Below, piece by piece: positions 16,997 to 24,208 of a stretch of 48,557 nt of DNA. Source of the DNA: Bradyrhizobium pachyrhizi (GTDB lineage Bacteria; Pseudomonadota; Alphaproteobacteria; Rhizobiales; Xanthobacteraceae); the NCBI RefSeq assembly GCF_001189245.1, contig NZ_LFIQ01000118.1, positions 148,181 to 196,737 on the forward strand, read 5' to 3'. Positions within the stretch are counted from its first letter, which is position 1; every line of letters starts with the position of its first letter. Under the pieces are notes generated by a model. It worked only from the letters and a program-made list of their open reading frames with translations, was not told the origin of the DNA and made no database searches. The translations under genes and the position numbers were made by a program.

Positions 16997-17067
16997 TGTC
17001 CCGAATCCGAAGTTCGCATCATTTGCCGCACCTTCGGAGCGAACTTCGGATTCGATAAGGACACTAG
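16993..17067. repeat. palindromic element A
   Basis: A long near-perfect palindrome running from CTAGTGTCC to GGACACTAG, with inner arms GAATCCGAAGTTCG and CGAACTTCGGATTC. It includes the stop codon of the preceding gene. No open frame crosses it. It could fold as a bidirectional terminator, or be a miniature mobile element. It is followed 13 bases later by a second palindrome of different arm sequence. Confidence 0.8.
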
Positions 17068-17080
17068 CAAACTTATGATT

Positions 17081-17157
17081 CTAGTGTGCTTTATGAATGC
17101 GAAGTTCGTGAAAATGGCTGCCGCGAAATCGCACGAACTTCGCATTCAGCACACTAG
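17081..17157. repeat. palindromic element B
   Basis: A second long palindrome from CTAGTGTGCT to AGCACACTAG, with inner arms GAATGCGAAGTTCGTG and CACGAACTTCGCATTC. It shares the outer CTAGTGT and the inner GAAGTTCG with element A but the sequences between them differ. The segment from 17158 to 17334 holds no convincing gene and is the upstream region of the next small gene. Confidence 0.8.
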
Positions 17158-17334
17158 AGTCGCTGCTTTGACGCGTTCCCGTCGCGCCAACCGTTGCTCG
17201 AAAGCGCGCTGGTTCGCGAAATAGCAGCACTCAAATCCCGCCCATCCGCTTAACGCGGCATTAACCATGCCAGTCCCAACAATAGCGTCACGGGTCGCCA
17301 CGGCTGGTCGCCCGGCAGTTTGTGGGAATGCGAC

Positions 17335-17577
17335 ATGGCCTTTGAGGCGCTCTCCAAGACCCCGGCATCGCTCGACGAGCTCCGGACCCGGGTGTTTTAC
17401 GCCCTGCAGCGGCATCCGCTGTGCCGTCAGGTCGAATTCGACATTGTCAGCACGCCGCGCACCCGCCGGACCAACTGGACGGTCAGCATGCACTCGGTCC
17501 AGCCCGGCGCGCTCTGGACGGCGCACGAGATCGTGGCCGACATCCAGGAAGCCTATGAGCTCGACGTCGCGGCCTGA
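17335..17577 (+). CDS. small conserved hypothetical protein
   Basis: An 80-residue cytoplasmic protein of unknown function: 'MAFEALSKTPASLDELR', 'VFYALQRHPLCRQVEFD', then 'NWTVSMHSVQPGALW' and an acidic C-terminus 'DIQEAYELDVAA'. Codon use matches core neighbours. The ATG at 17335 has GTGGGA upstream; an in-frame TTG at 17320 is less likely. It stands alone between the palindromic elements and a secreted-protein gene. Confidence 0.7.
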   Translation: MAFEALSKTPASLDELRTRVFYALQRHPLCRQVEFDIVSTPRTRRTNWTVSMHSVQPGALWTAHEIVADIQEAYELDVAA

Positions 17578-17685
17578 TTTTCCGGCCGTTTCGGGACAAT
17601 TTCACCTATTTGGCGTCGTCACGGCACGGTACCGCCGCATTTCGCGCGCAGTTTGCGGTGACACCGGCCGGCAATGGAGTAGTTT

Positions 17686-18411
17686 TTGACCAGAGCCATC
17701 ACCCTCGCCGCGCTGACATGCTTCCTCCTCGCGGGCGCCGCGGTAACAGCCATTTTGGGCCGTGACAGCCTGCCGGCGGCGCAGGCCGACATTGGACCGG
17801 TCGCCAACCGTGCCAGCAAGCAGGACAAGCTCGCCGTCACGACGCTTGCGGCGGCCTCGTTTGAGGCGCCCCAGCCGATTGAACCTCCCGCCAATCCGTC
17901 TCCGCTCCTGTTGCGGGCGCAAGCCGCGATTCCGGGCGCGACTGACACGGTGCGCCAGGCCTATGCCTCCGTCGAGCCGACCGATGTCGGCCTGCCGAAG
18001 ATCACCGACCCCGTCGATGCGGCTCAGCCGAAGATCGTCGAGCCCGCGCCGGCCGCCCCGGCGCCGCCGAAGCCCAAGGCGACCGCCAAGCCGGCGCCGC
18101 AGAAGAGCTACGCGCTGCTGAGCGACGCCCAGATCGCCGGCATCAAGGACCGGCTGAAGCTGTCGTCGTCGCAGGAATATTACTGGCCGGCGGTCGAGAC
18201 CGCGTTGCGCGCCGTCGCCCGCAAGATCCACGCCAAGCGCCAGGGCGATCCCGCATCCGGCAGCATGCCGATCGATCCGGACTCCGAGGAGGTCCAGCAG
18301 CTGAAGTCGGCGGCGATGCCGCTGCTGTTCCAGCTCCGCGAGGATCAGAAGAACGAGGTCCGTTCGCTGGCGCGCCTGATTGGTCTGGAACGCGTCGCTG
18401 CGATGATCTGA
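17686..18411 (+). CDS. secreted hypothetical protein with Spy/LTXXQ-like helical C-terminus
   Basis: A 241-residue exported protein. A signal peptide ('AITLAALTCFLLAGAAVTAIL') is followed by a long low-complexity Pro/Ala linker ('APAAPAPPKPKATAKPAPQ') and a helical C-terminal domain of about 95 residues ('LLSDAQIAGIKDRLKLSSSQ', 'YYWPAVETALR', 'AMPLLFQLREDQKNEVRSLARLIGLE') recalling LTXXQ/Spy-type periplasmic proteins. The function is unknown. The start codon is TTG at 17686 with GGAG upstream. It converges with the methyltransferase gene, with 44 bases between. Confidence 0.72.
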   Translation: MTRAITLAALTCFLLAGAAVTAILGRDSLPAAQADIGPVANRASKQDKLAVTTLAAASFEAPQPIEPPANPSPLLLRAQAAIPGATDTVRQAYASVEPTDVGLPKITDPVDAAQPKIVEPAPAAPAPPKPKATAKPAPQKSYALLSDAQIAGIKDRLKLSSSQEYYWPAVETALRAVARKIHAKRQGDPASGSMPIDPDSEEVQQLKSAAMPLLFQLREDQKNEVRSLARLIGLERVAAMI

Positions 18412-18455
18412 GCGGCAGGGTCCGGCCGCGTCGAACCCGCGCTTCGATATTCGCT

Positions 18456-19121
18456 TCAGCCGAGCCGCATCGACAGCTCGACGTCTCCGTTGAACGGCAC
18501 CGAGGTGTAGCCGTTGGCCGGCGCGCGCACGCGCGCCAGATAGTCAGGGCTGTCATCGGCGTTGTCGGCGACGACGAAGGCGCCCGGCTTCAGACGGCTC
18601 TCCACAAGATCGAGGATATCGGGATAGAGCGCCTTGGCGCCGTCGAGCAGCACGAGGTCGATCGTATCGGGCAGACCCGTGCGCAGCGTCTGGAGTGCAT
18701 CGCCCTCACGGATCTCGACAAGGTCATAGAGCCCGCCGGCGACGAGATTGTCCCGCGCACGCGCCACCTTGGACGATTCGAACTCGCTGGTGGTCAGGCG
18801 CCCGCCGCCATTGTCGCGCAGCGCGGCGGCAAGGTGCAGCGTCGAGATGCCGAATGACGTGCCGAACTCGACGATATTCCGCGCACGGCTGCCGCGCGCC
18901 AGCATGTAGAGGAGCGCGCCGGTCTCGCGCGAGACCGCGAGCGGCACATTGCTGAGCCGGCCGTACAGCGCGCGGTAGTCGGTCTTGCTCCGCATCAGGC
19001 GCGCCTGGTCCGCGTCGGAAAGGTCGGCCACCGCGAGCCGGGTTTCCTCCACCGCGGCCGAGGCTTGCGCGAACAGGCGCTCGAGCAGGTCCGCGAGCGC
19101 AGGTGAAATGAGGGTGGTCAT
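18456..19121 (-). CDS. O-methyltransferase family 3-like protein (SAM-dependent)
   Basis: A 221-residue cytoplasmic methyltransferase. The SAM-binding glycine motif appears in 'NIVEFGTSFGISTLHLAAAL', the acidic residue after strand 2 in 'TTSEFESSKV', and the strand-4 motif in 'IDLVLLDGAKALYPDILDL', typical of the O-methyltransferase family 3 (CCoAOMT-like) group, followed by 'LKPGAFVVADN'. The acceptor substrate is unknown. It is divergent from a TetR regulator, and a perfect palindrome lies between them. TetR-controlled, divergent single-enzyme pairs of this kind usually mean local control (inference). Confidence 0.88.
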   Translation of the reverse strand: MTTLISPALADLLERLFAQASAAVEETRLAVADLSDADQARLMRSKTDYRALYGRLSNVPLAVSRETGALLYMLARGSRARNIVEFGTSFGISTLHLAAALRDNGGGRLTTSEFESSKVARARDNLVAGGLYDLVEIREGDALQTLRTGLPDTIDLVLLDGAKALYPDILDLVESRLKPGAFVVADNADDSPDYLARVRAPANGYTSVPFNGDVELSMRLG

Positions 19122-19169
19122 GTCGATCTCCGGTGTGAAAGCGGCGCTCCTTGCGCCTCGCCACAAATA

Positions 19170-19183
19170 CGAATAATTATTCG
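19170..19183. promoter_or_regulatory. probable TetR operator (perfect 14-bp palindrome)
   Basis: CGAATAATTATTCG is a perfect palindrome 48 bases upstream of the methyltransferase start and 30 bases upstream of the TetR start. It is strikingly AT-rich against its GC-rich surroundings. An operator bound by the neighbouring TetR protein and controlling both genes is the simplest reading. Confidence 0.6.
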
Positions 19184-19213
19184 CATTCGCTAATCGCATT
19201 CCCCAGGATGTCC

Positions 19214-19846
19214 ATGACCGAGCGGCGAAGCTCCTCAATTTCCTCGCGAAAACAGCCGCAACAGGCCCGCTCGACCGAGCTCGTCGCGGCGATTCTCGAT
19301 GCGGCTGTTCAGGTTTTGACCAAGGAGGGCGCGCAGCGTTTCACCACGGCGCGGGTGGCCGAGAAGGCCGGCGTCAGCGTCGGTTCGCTGTACCAGTACT
19401 TCCCGAACAAGGCCTCGATCCTGTTCCGCTTGCAGAGCGACGAGTGGCGGCAGACCACCAGCCTGCTGCGTGACATCCTCGAGGATGCCAAGCGGCCGCC
19501 ATTCGATCGGCTGCGTTCGCTGGTCCACGCCTTCATCCGCTCCGAATGCGAGGAGGCCGCGGTGCGCGTCGCGCTCAGCGACGCCGCGCCGCTCTATCGC
19601 GATGCGCCCGAGGCGCGCCAAGCGCGGGCATCCGGCGAGCGCATCGTCGAAGCCTTCATGCGCGAGGCGTTGCCGAAAGCGTCCGGCGCGGTGCGCGCGA
19701 TGGCCGGCGATCTGATCACGACGACGCTAAGCACGGTCGGCAAGGATTTTTCGGAGAGCCCGCGAACGCCCGCTGAGATCGCGACCTATGCCGACGCCAT
19801 GGCCGACTTGTTCTGCGCGTATCTGAGGAGCCTCGGAAAGCGCTGA
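19214..19846 (+). CDS. TetR/AcrR family transcriptional regulator
   Basis: A 210-residue regulator. The N-terminal helix-turn-helix is clear: 'AAILDAAVQVLTKEGAQRFTTARVAEKAGVSVGSLYQYFPNKASIL' is the usual TetR pattern, here spanning residues about 25-70. The remaining helical ligand-binding region shows no recognised specificity. ATG codons at 19208 and 19214 are possible; the second has AGG at the right spacing. It is divergent from an O-methyltransferase gene and probably autoregulated through the palindrome at 19170. Confidence 0.9.
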   Translation: MTERRSSSISSRKQPQQARSTELVAAILDAAVQVLTKEGAQRFTTARVAEKAGVSVGSLYQYFPNKASILFRLQSDEWRQTTSLLRDILEDAKRPPFDRLRSLVHAFIRSECEEAAVRVALSDAAPLYRDAPEARQARASGERIVEAFMREALPKASGAVRAMAGDLITTTLSTVGKDFSESPRTPAEIATYADAMADLFCAYLRSLGKR

Positions 19847-19849
19847 AGT

Positions 19850-20029
19850 TCACAGATAGTGCCTGGCGACCAGCAGAAATCCGAGCACGCCGCCGGTCAC
19901 GGCGAAAACCGTTACGCCATTGCACAGACTGACGTAAGCCGCCGACCAATAGGGAGCAGTCTGAGCCGTCGTCGCGACTTTTTTCGATTTCTGGGGCAAG
20001 CCAATTGGCTCCTGAAAAGGCGCCGCCAT
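19850..20029 (-). CDS. small single-pass membrane protein (59 residues)
   Basis: An open frame of 59 residues: a polar N-terminus ('MAAPFQEPIGLPQKSKK'), 'APYWSAAYVSLCNGVTVFA', then a hydrophobic helix 'VTGGVLGFLLVARHYL' at the very end. The end of the gene is only 3 bases from the stop of the TetR gene, in convergent orientation. Composition and codon pattern look coding, and no competing frame exists. No function can be assigned. The ribosome site is weak, which is the main doubt. Confidence 0.6.
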   Translation of the reverse strand: MAAPFQEPIGLPQKSKKVATTAQTAPYWSAAYVSLCNGVTVFAVTGGVLGFLLVARHYL

Positions 20030-20166
20030 CTGGTCAACACAGATGACGGCGCCCGTCTGAGGGCTTCAGGGCGAAACCCTGTTCCAACGTAAGCCGCGAT
20101 CATGAACGGTTCGTATACCGCCGGGTGTCGCAAGCTCGCGTGTCAGCTGACGCGTCGAGGTTCCCT

Positions 20167-20269
20167 AAAGCATGATCCGGAAAAGTGCGCAGCGGTTTTC
20201 CGAAAAGATCATGCTCAAACAAAAGGCCAAAGCGCGATGACGATTCGACCCAATCTCATCGCGCTTTAG
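20167..20269 (+). repeat. dispersed repeat, copy 2
   Basis: Same element as 10837-10933 but in the opposite orientation, from AAAGCATGATCCGGAAAA to CATCGCGCTTTAG. Its last bases form the TAA stop codon of the minus-strand gene that ends at 20266, so the repeat contributes the 3' end of that gene. Confidence 0.85.
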
Positions 20270-20646
20270 AACGAAGCGTAGGCATTTCGAAATGCGATGG
20301 CGCCAGCCAGCGAGCGCGGCCGCGTGCGCACGGCATGCCCGTCGTTGCCGCTCTGCACGATCCACTGGCCGTTCTCCTGACCCACGATCTTGCCGACGTG
20401 GTGACGCCAAACCACGATGGTGCCGACCGAAGGGCCGCCGGCGTTGGTGCCGTAGCTCGCCCAGGATCGGGCCAGATTGAATTGCGGACCGGGATCGCCG
20501 CCGACCTGGGTGCGCATGAACCACCCGCACCACGCAGCTGGGCGACCGGAATGTGCATAGTGCCGATGGTGATGGTGACGGCCGCGGGCTTCGGCAGTTG
20601 AAGCGAACGCCAAAAGAACCGCCACAGCGGCCAGAAGTTTACGCAT
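20266..20646 (-). CDS. secreted CHAP/NlpC-P60-like protein
   Basis: A 126-residue exported protein. A signal peptide ending near 'STAEA' is followed by a His-rich stretch ('RGRHHHHRHY'), then a compact domain with 'AAWCGWFMR', 'ARSWASYGTNAGGPSVGTIVVWRHHVGKIV', 'NGQWIVQSGNDGHAV' and a final 'AIAFRNAY'. The order Cys, His, Asn/His fits a small cysteine peptidase/amidase of the CHAP or TIGR02594 type that acts on cell-wall peptides; this is a fold-level guess. It is about the minimum size for such a domain. The stop codon is supplied by the repeat at 20167-20269. Confidence 0.7.
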   Translation of the reverse strand: MRKLLAAVAVLLAFASTAEARGRHHHHRHYAHSGRPAAWCGWFMRTQVGGDPGPQFNLARSWASYGTNAGGPSVGTIVVWRHHVGKIVGQENGQWIVQSGNDGHAVRTRPRSLAGAIAFRNAYASF

Positions 20647-21422
20647 TACAAAGTCCTTCTTGCTGTTGGCAGACCATCCATGTTGTGGGGGAAGCGCAGC
20701 GATGATCTGCGATTGGCTTGCGAAGCGACCGCATCGGTCAGGCGACGCAAAACGAAGGCGGGGTATGGCCCGCGCAGGCGTTTAAGAAACGGGCTATGGC
20801 CAAAATATGGCCAGTACGTCTCGTCCGGCGGCCGCGGGTCAATCGGAATTTTGACGACGCGCTGGAGCGATCACGTCAATTCGCGTGTGCGCGTGCCTAA
20901 AGGCGCATCACGATGCTGCGCTCAAGAGACCCAAAACGACGGAGGCGCAGTGCGAGGCGACGCACGCTGGCGGAGGCCAACAAAAGCAAGGGGATTGCGG
21001 GAGTCCGTCTTCGCTCTCGCGTTGCTCAAGCTTCGCCGGACGCACTTCGCCCTTACCTTCGCGTGGCTGCGCCACCCGTAGCCCGCAAGGGCGAAGCGTG
21101 GTGCCCCTGGCCGACAATCGTCTAGCACCATAACCAATTGAATTGAAATCAAATTTTTTCTTGTGGTGCTGCCGATACCAACACAAATACCAACAGGATG
21201 ACGCGTGGTTAGCCGAAAAAAACAGCAGGCTTCCGGCCGCGGGCACGCGTATGCCATGCTGGACTCCACAATTCCCCGACTGGAATCGGACCCGCCTCTG
21301 ACCCGAAATCCCGGAAGGACGACCGCGAGTTTAAGGGGAGGGCTCTTGTCGGCGCGAGGCCGACGCCGAAAGCGCTGATCGCGCGACGCTGGTCCGCGAT
21401 CGTCTGGACCTCCAATGACGAT
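20647..21422. other. gene-free accessory segment
   Basis: No convincing gene is seen here. The segment is less GC-rich at possible third codon positions than the region to its left. It contains an inverted repeat (CTTCGCCCTT at about 21046, AAGGGCGAAG at about 21086). Next to it, at about 21099-21115, a minus-strand GTCGGCCAGGGGCACCA resembles a tRNA 3' end. It leads into the integrase remnant and probably holds debris of earlier insertions. Confidence 0.5.
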
Positions 21423-21769
21423 GGCGCGCCAATGTCCGACAACACACTGAATAAGGCGCTTCAGATTATGGGCAGTGATATTGGCGCCGGCGGCGACCAG
21501 CGCAGGCGTGGCTACCGCTTGACCGCGTCGAGCCTGCTCAATGGGGGGTTACCCCACGACACGGAGAAAAAAGCGCCGTCGGCCCGACGAGGTGGTGCGG
21601 CGCAAGGGCGACCGGAACAAGATCCGAGCATTTACGGCCGCGCGGCCTATTGGGCCGAACGCGTGCGTTTGATGCAGCATTGTTCTAACCGCCTCGACGC
21701 CCGCGAAGTGCACTTGCGAGCAGTCTCTCTCGGTTGTTCGGAGTGGAATGATCGAAAACTGTGGGATTG
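21423..21769 (+). pseudogene. degraded tyrosine integrase (P4 type), C-terminal remnant
   Basis: The segment 'MSDNTLNKALQIMGSD' followed by 'GYRLTASSLLNG' matches the C-terminal catalytic region of P4-type integrases (pattern 'PMSENTLNAALRRMG...GHGFRA.ASTLLNE'). Further on, 'YGRAAYWAERVRLMQHC' matches the usual end ('AEYWDERVRMMQ.WADYLD'). The key active-site 'GHGFR' reads 'RRGYRL', frames shift between the two blocks, and the N-terminal two-thirds are missing. It marks an old integration event and lies directly against the tRNA-like repeat at 21763. Confidence 0.75.
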
Positions 21770-21789
21770 ACTCCCACTCTCTCCGCCAT
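21763..21789 (+). other. att-like site: tRNA-Ser 3'-end-like repeat, copy 1
   Basis: GTGGG ATTGACT CCCAC TCTCTCC GCCA (from 21761) has the exact geometry of a tRNA T-arm plus acceptor strand and CCA, and matches the 3' end expected of a rhizobial tRNA-Ser except that the T-loop TTCGAAT is replaced by ATTGACT. No rest of a tRNA precedes it. The same 27 bases, with two mismatches, recur at 35257-35283 in the same orientation. Confidence 0.6.
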
Positions 21790-22445
21790 CTGCACGATTT
21801 TGTGCGCGAACCTACGATTTTGAACGATTTCGCGCCCCGTAGCGTGCTGTTAAACTACGCCATGCGCGCAAGCCCTAAGCATTAATTAAGGTCCGAACCA
21901 CATGACCTGAATCCCGTAATCGCGGACCGCCTTGAGCTCTATGTTCCGTTCACGATCACGGGCCTTTCCGTGAGCAGTCATTATCGCACGGAGCAACCGC
22001 GTGGCAGAGCAGACTATCATTCGACAACCCAAAGCCCCGCACTCGAACGGGGCGCAGCGCAACGCGGCTGGGCACTGTACTTGCTCTAGCGCTGTACGTG
22101 GCCGCGCTGATCGCGTCGGAACTCATGCGCAGGCACGACTTGGCGCACGCAGATCTTGACCGCAGGGCTCGAATGGCAGCGATGCGAAAGCGGCCCGAAG
22201 CGATTCGCCCGGCGACGTCGTTTGGCTTCCGCCGGGACTAGCACTGGCATGGCGCCTCTCCACGACAGCCATGACCCATATCGCCATCTAGGAATCTCTC
22301 GATGGCAAGGCCGTCGATCGGATGGAAAAGGTCAGCGCCGAGCAATACCGGAAGTGATGATGTTCGATGTCGCGCTGATCGCTGAGTGGCGCAACTTACG
22401 CACGCGGCCCAGCCTGCTTGGCGACTGTAGCTACGCCTTCGTTTG
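21790..22445. other. gene-free segment at start of the putative island
   Basis: No gene can be supported. A frame ending at about 22240 encodes a plausible membrane helix ('LGTVLALALYVAALIASELM') but has no start codon, so it may be a remnant. The rest shows no recognisable feature. Confidence 0.4.
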
Positions 22446-22856
22446 CTACGGGATTCGGCTTGGTTTGTAATGGCTGAGGTCATGCAGCGACAGGCGGACC
22501 TCGCGGACCAGATCCACCAGCGAAAGCGTAAAGAAGCTCAACGCAATAACAAAGAGCAGGGCAACCCCGTATTCATGCCGGAACTGGAAGAAGGTGCAGA
22601 CGAACGGCAGGATCACCAGTAGCGACGTGACGATCGCGCTGATCGTCGAAAGAACGATTGCCTTGTTCAAAAGCACGGCCCGGCGCCTAAGGTGCGGCAC
22701 GTCGGGGTGCGTTCGAGAAATGTCGACGTCGATTGTAGCGTGCAGTGCCTGTAGCTTGTCGACGATGCGGTTTGTCCGCCCGATTAGAACCGAAACGAAA
22801 GCTGCAACTGCGCCAAGGAGAAATGCTGGCGCCGTCACCTGCGAAATGACCTGCAC
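22446..22856 (-). CDS. DUF2721 family membrane protein
   Basis: A 136-residue inner-membrane protein. Family features: an N-terminal helix ('APAFLLGAVAAFVSVLIGRTNRIVDK'), a charged loop ('RTHPDVPHLRRRAVLLNKAIVLSTIS') and two further helices ('VTSLLVILPFVCTFF', 'VALLFVIALSFFTLSLVDLVREVRLSLH'). DUF2721 proteins are uncharacterised. It is the first intact gene inside the interval bounded by the tRNA-like repeats and is transcribed away from the rest. Confidence 0.85.
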   Translation of the reverse strand: MQVISQVTAPAFLLGAVAAFVSVLIGRTNRIVDKLQALHATIDVDISRTHPDVPHLRRRAVLLNKAIVLSTISAIVTSLLVILPFVCTFFQFRHEYGVALLFVIALSFFTLSLVDLVREVRLSLHDLSHYKPSRIP

Positions 22857-23287
22857 AGGTGTGCGGTGGTCGGTGTGTCGATCAGCATCTGGATGCTTTC
22901 CTCCGCGAACCGGGTACGCGCGCGACGACTTGCAGGCGCAGTGGGGACGTAACGCTCGGATTGAAAACCGAATAGCCCGCGCTTTCGAGATCGACTATGC
23001 AATTTCGTCAGAGCAACAGCTGGCTGATCGTAAGCTCTTGCCCAGCCTCGTCGTTCCAGCCACCGCCAGGCAGACCCGCACGATATGACAAGCTGCTCCG
23101 TCAGGGGCCTCTTTACCCGTCATTCAGCCCTCGATGGCGCAATTTTTCGCTCATGGCGGGTCCGGCGTACCGATTTTGCATAGTCGCGTCGGCTTCGCAC
23201 ATGCTCCTCTGCGAGAAGCAGAAGGCGGTTCAGGACCAAGCGCCTGCCCGCGATCAACGAGGCTTTTTCGAGATGATCTGGAAGCAA
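22857..23287. other. intergenic region without a recognisable gene
   Basis: This 431-base divergent region separates DUF2721 from the DUF992 gene. It must hold both promoters. An in-frame extension upstream of the DUF992 start exists, but its composition is not like a protein and it precedes the signal peptide. Confidence 0.4.
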
Positions 23288-23773
23288 ATGCGTGTACGAA
23301 TCCTGGCTATTCTCTGCGCCCTCTGCGCATGGTCCGGCTGCATGTCTTCTGCGAGCGCCCAACAGGCATCGTGGACTCAGATCGGCATGCTGGCGTGCAA
23401 GGTCGACCCCAGTGTTGGGTTTGTCATATTCGGTCATCAGTCGATGTCATGTCGCTTTACACAAAACCCGCCGTTCCCGGTTCAACTCTATGAAGGTGCC
23501 CTCAACACCGTCGGAATCGATATCGGTGTTTCGGCAGGAGGCGCACTCGGCTGGGCGGTGCTTGCCCCGACGGCAGGCCCTCCGGTCGGAGCTCTCGCCG
23601 GCGAATATGTCGGGGCGTCGGGTGATATCGGCCTCGGCTTGGGCGCCGGTGTCAACGTTCTTGTCGGTGGCTCGGGGCGGTCATTTGCGTTGCAGCCCGT
23701 TTCGGTAGAGGGATCGATTGCCATCAATGTCACCGTCGGCCTTTCCGGCCTCCAACTGCGTCCGATCTATTGA
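23288..23773 (+). CDS. DUF992 family secreted protein
   Basis: A 161-residue exported protein. The signal peptide 'MRVRILAILCALCAWSG...SASAQ' precedes the domain 'QIGMLACKVDPSVGFVIFGHQSMSC', 'GIDIGVSAGGALGWAVLAP', 'GALAGEYVGASGDIGLGLGAGVNVLVGGS' and 'FALQPVSVEGSIAINV', the standard order of the DUF992 family of Rhizobiales. Function is unknown; it is predicted to be periplasmic and beta-rich. The ATG at 23288 is chosen because it directly begins the signal peptide; ATG 23273 is an alternative. Confidence 0.85.
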   Translation: MRVRILAILCALCAWSGCMSSASAQQASWTQIGMLACKVDPSVGFVIFGHQSMSCRFTQNPPFPVQLYEGALNTVGIDIGVSAGGALGWAVLAPTAGPPVGALAGEYVGASGDIGLGLGAGVNVLVGGSGRSFALQPVSVEGSIAINVTVGLSGLQLRPIY

Positions 23774-23941
23774 AGCTCCGCGGTCTGATCGCCTTCTGGG
23801 CTGGGACGCGGCTCCAGTTCTTTGTGCCGAAATTGCATGAAGTGCGCGAACTGGCAGAGATAGGCGAGAGCCCACAGGGAAAACGAATCGGAAGACTCGG
23901 CGCCGACTGACCTGCCGAAAACATGGTTTGTTTCGTTTGAG

Positions 23942-24202
23942 GTGCCGAAGGAGGTGCGCAAAGCATCGGCGCAACGACGTCCGAGATCAAGTGAGAGCTT
24001 TCCAACCGAGCTCGACGCCCAGAGGTTTGCTCGCCAGAAGTTCGAGCAGGGCTACATCGTGACAGCGGGCACCATCAATCCCTGCACACCGCGACGGGCA
24101 ATACCTTCGACTGTCATTCACCATTGGTTCGCGGAATCATCCGAGCCGCCATTGGCCGAGCCGGCCTCATTCGAGAACAACAAGGAGCCGGATCTGCCGT
24201 AG
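23942..24202 (+). CDS. small hypothetical protein ('GTINP' family)
   Basis: An 86-residue protein. The central part, 'SFPTELDAQRFARQKFEQGYIVTAGTINPCTPRRAIPS' (seen in two pieces around 'AGTINP'), resembles small Bradyrhizobium proteins with a pattern of an acidic-aromatic helix followed by 'AGTINPH.PKR.I.S..I..WL'. No ATG is available; GTG at 23942 is the most upstream reasonable start, although the frame is open further left. It is followed after 6 bases by the next gene, whose ribosome site (TAGGAG) overlaps its stop. Function unknown. Confidence 0.55.
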   Translation: MPKEVRKASAQRRPRSSESFPTELDAQRFARQKFEQGYIVTAGTINPCTPRRAIPSTVIHHWFAESSEPPLAEPASFENNKEPDLP

Positions 24203-24208
24203 GAGCGC

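Noticed and set aside
20885..20930. tRNA-like fragment in the gene-free segment
   Set aside because: No T-loop consensus or paired acceptor could be found on either strand.
21761..21789. Functional tRNA-Ser gene
   Set aside because: Only the T-arm and acceptor strand are present; no D-arm, anticodon arm or 5' acceptor strand precedes it, and the T-loop is abnormal.
22001..22240. Small gene with a GTG start or a membrane-helix frame
   Set aside because: The GTG frame of about 48 codons has no protein-like pattern, and the helix-encoding frame lacks any start codon.
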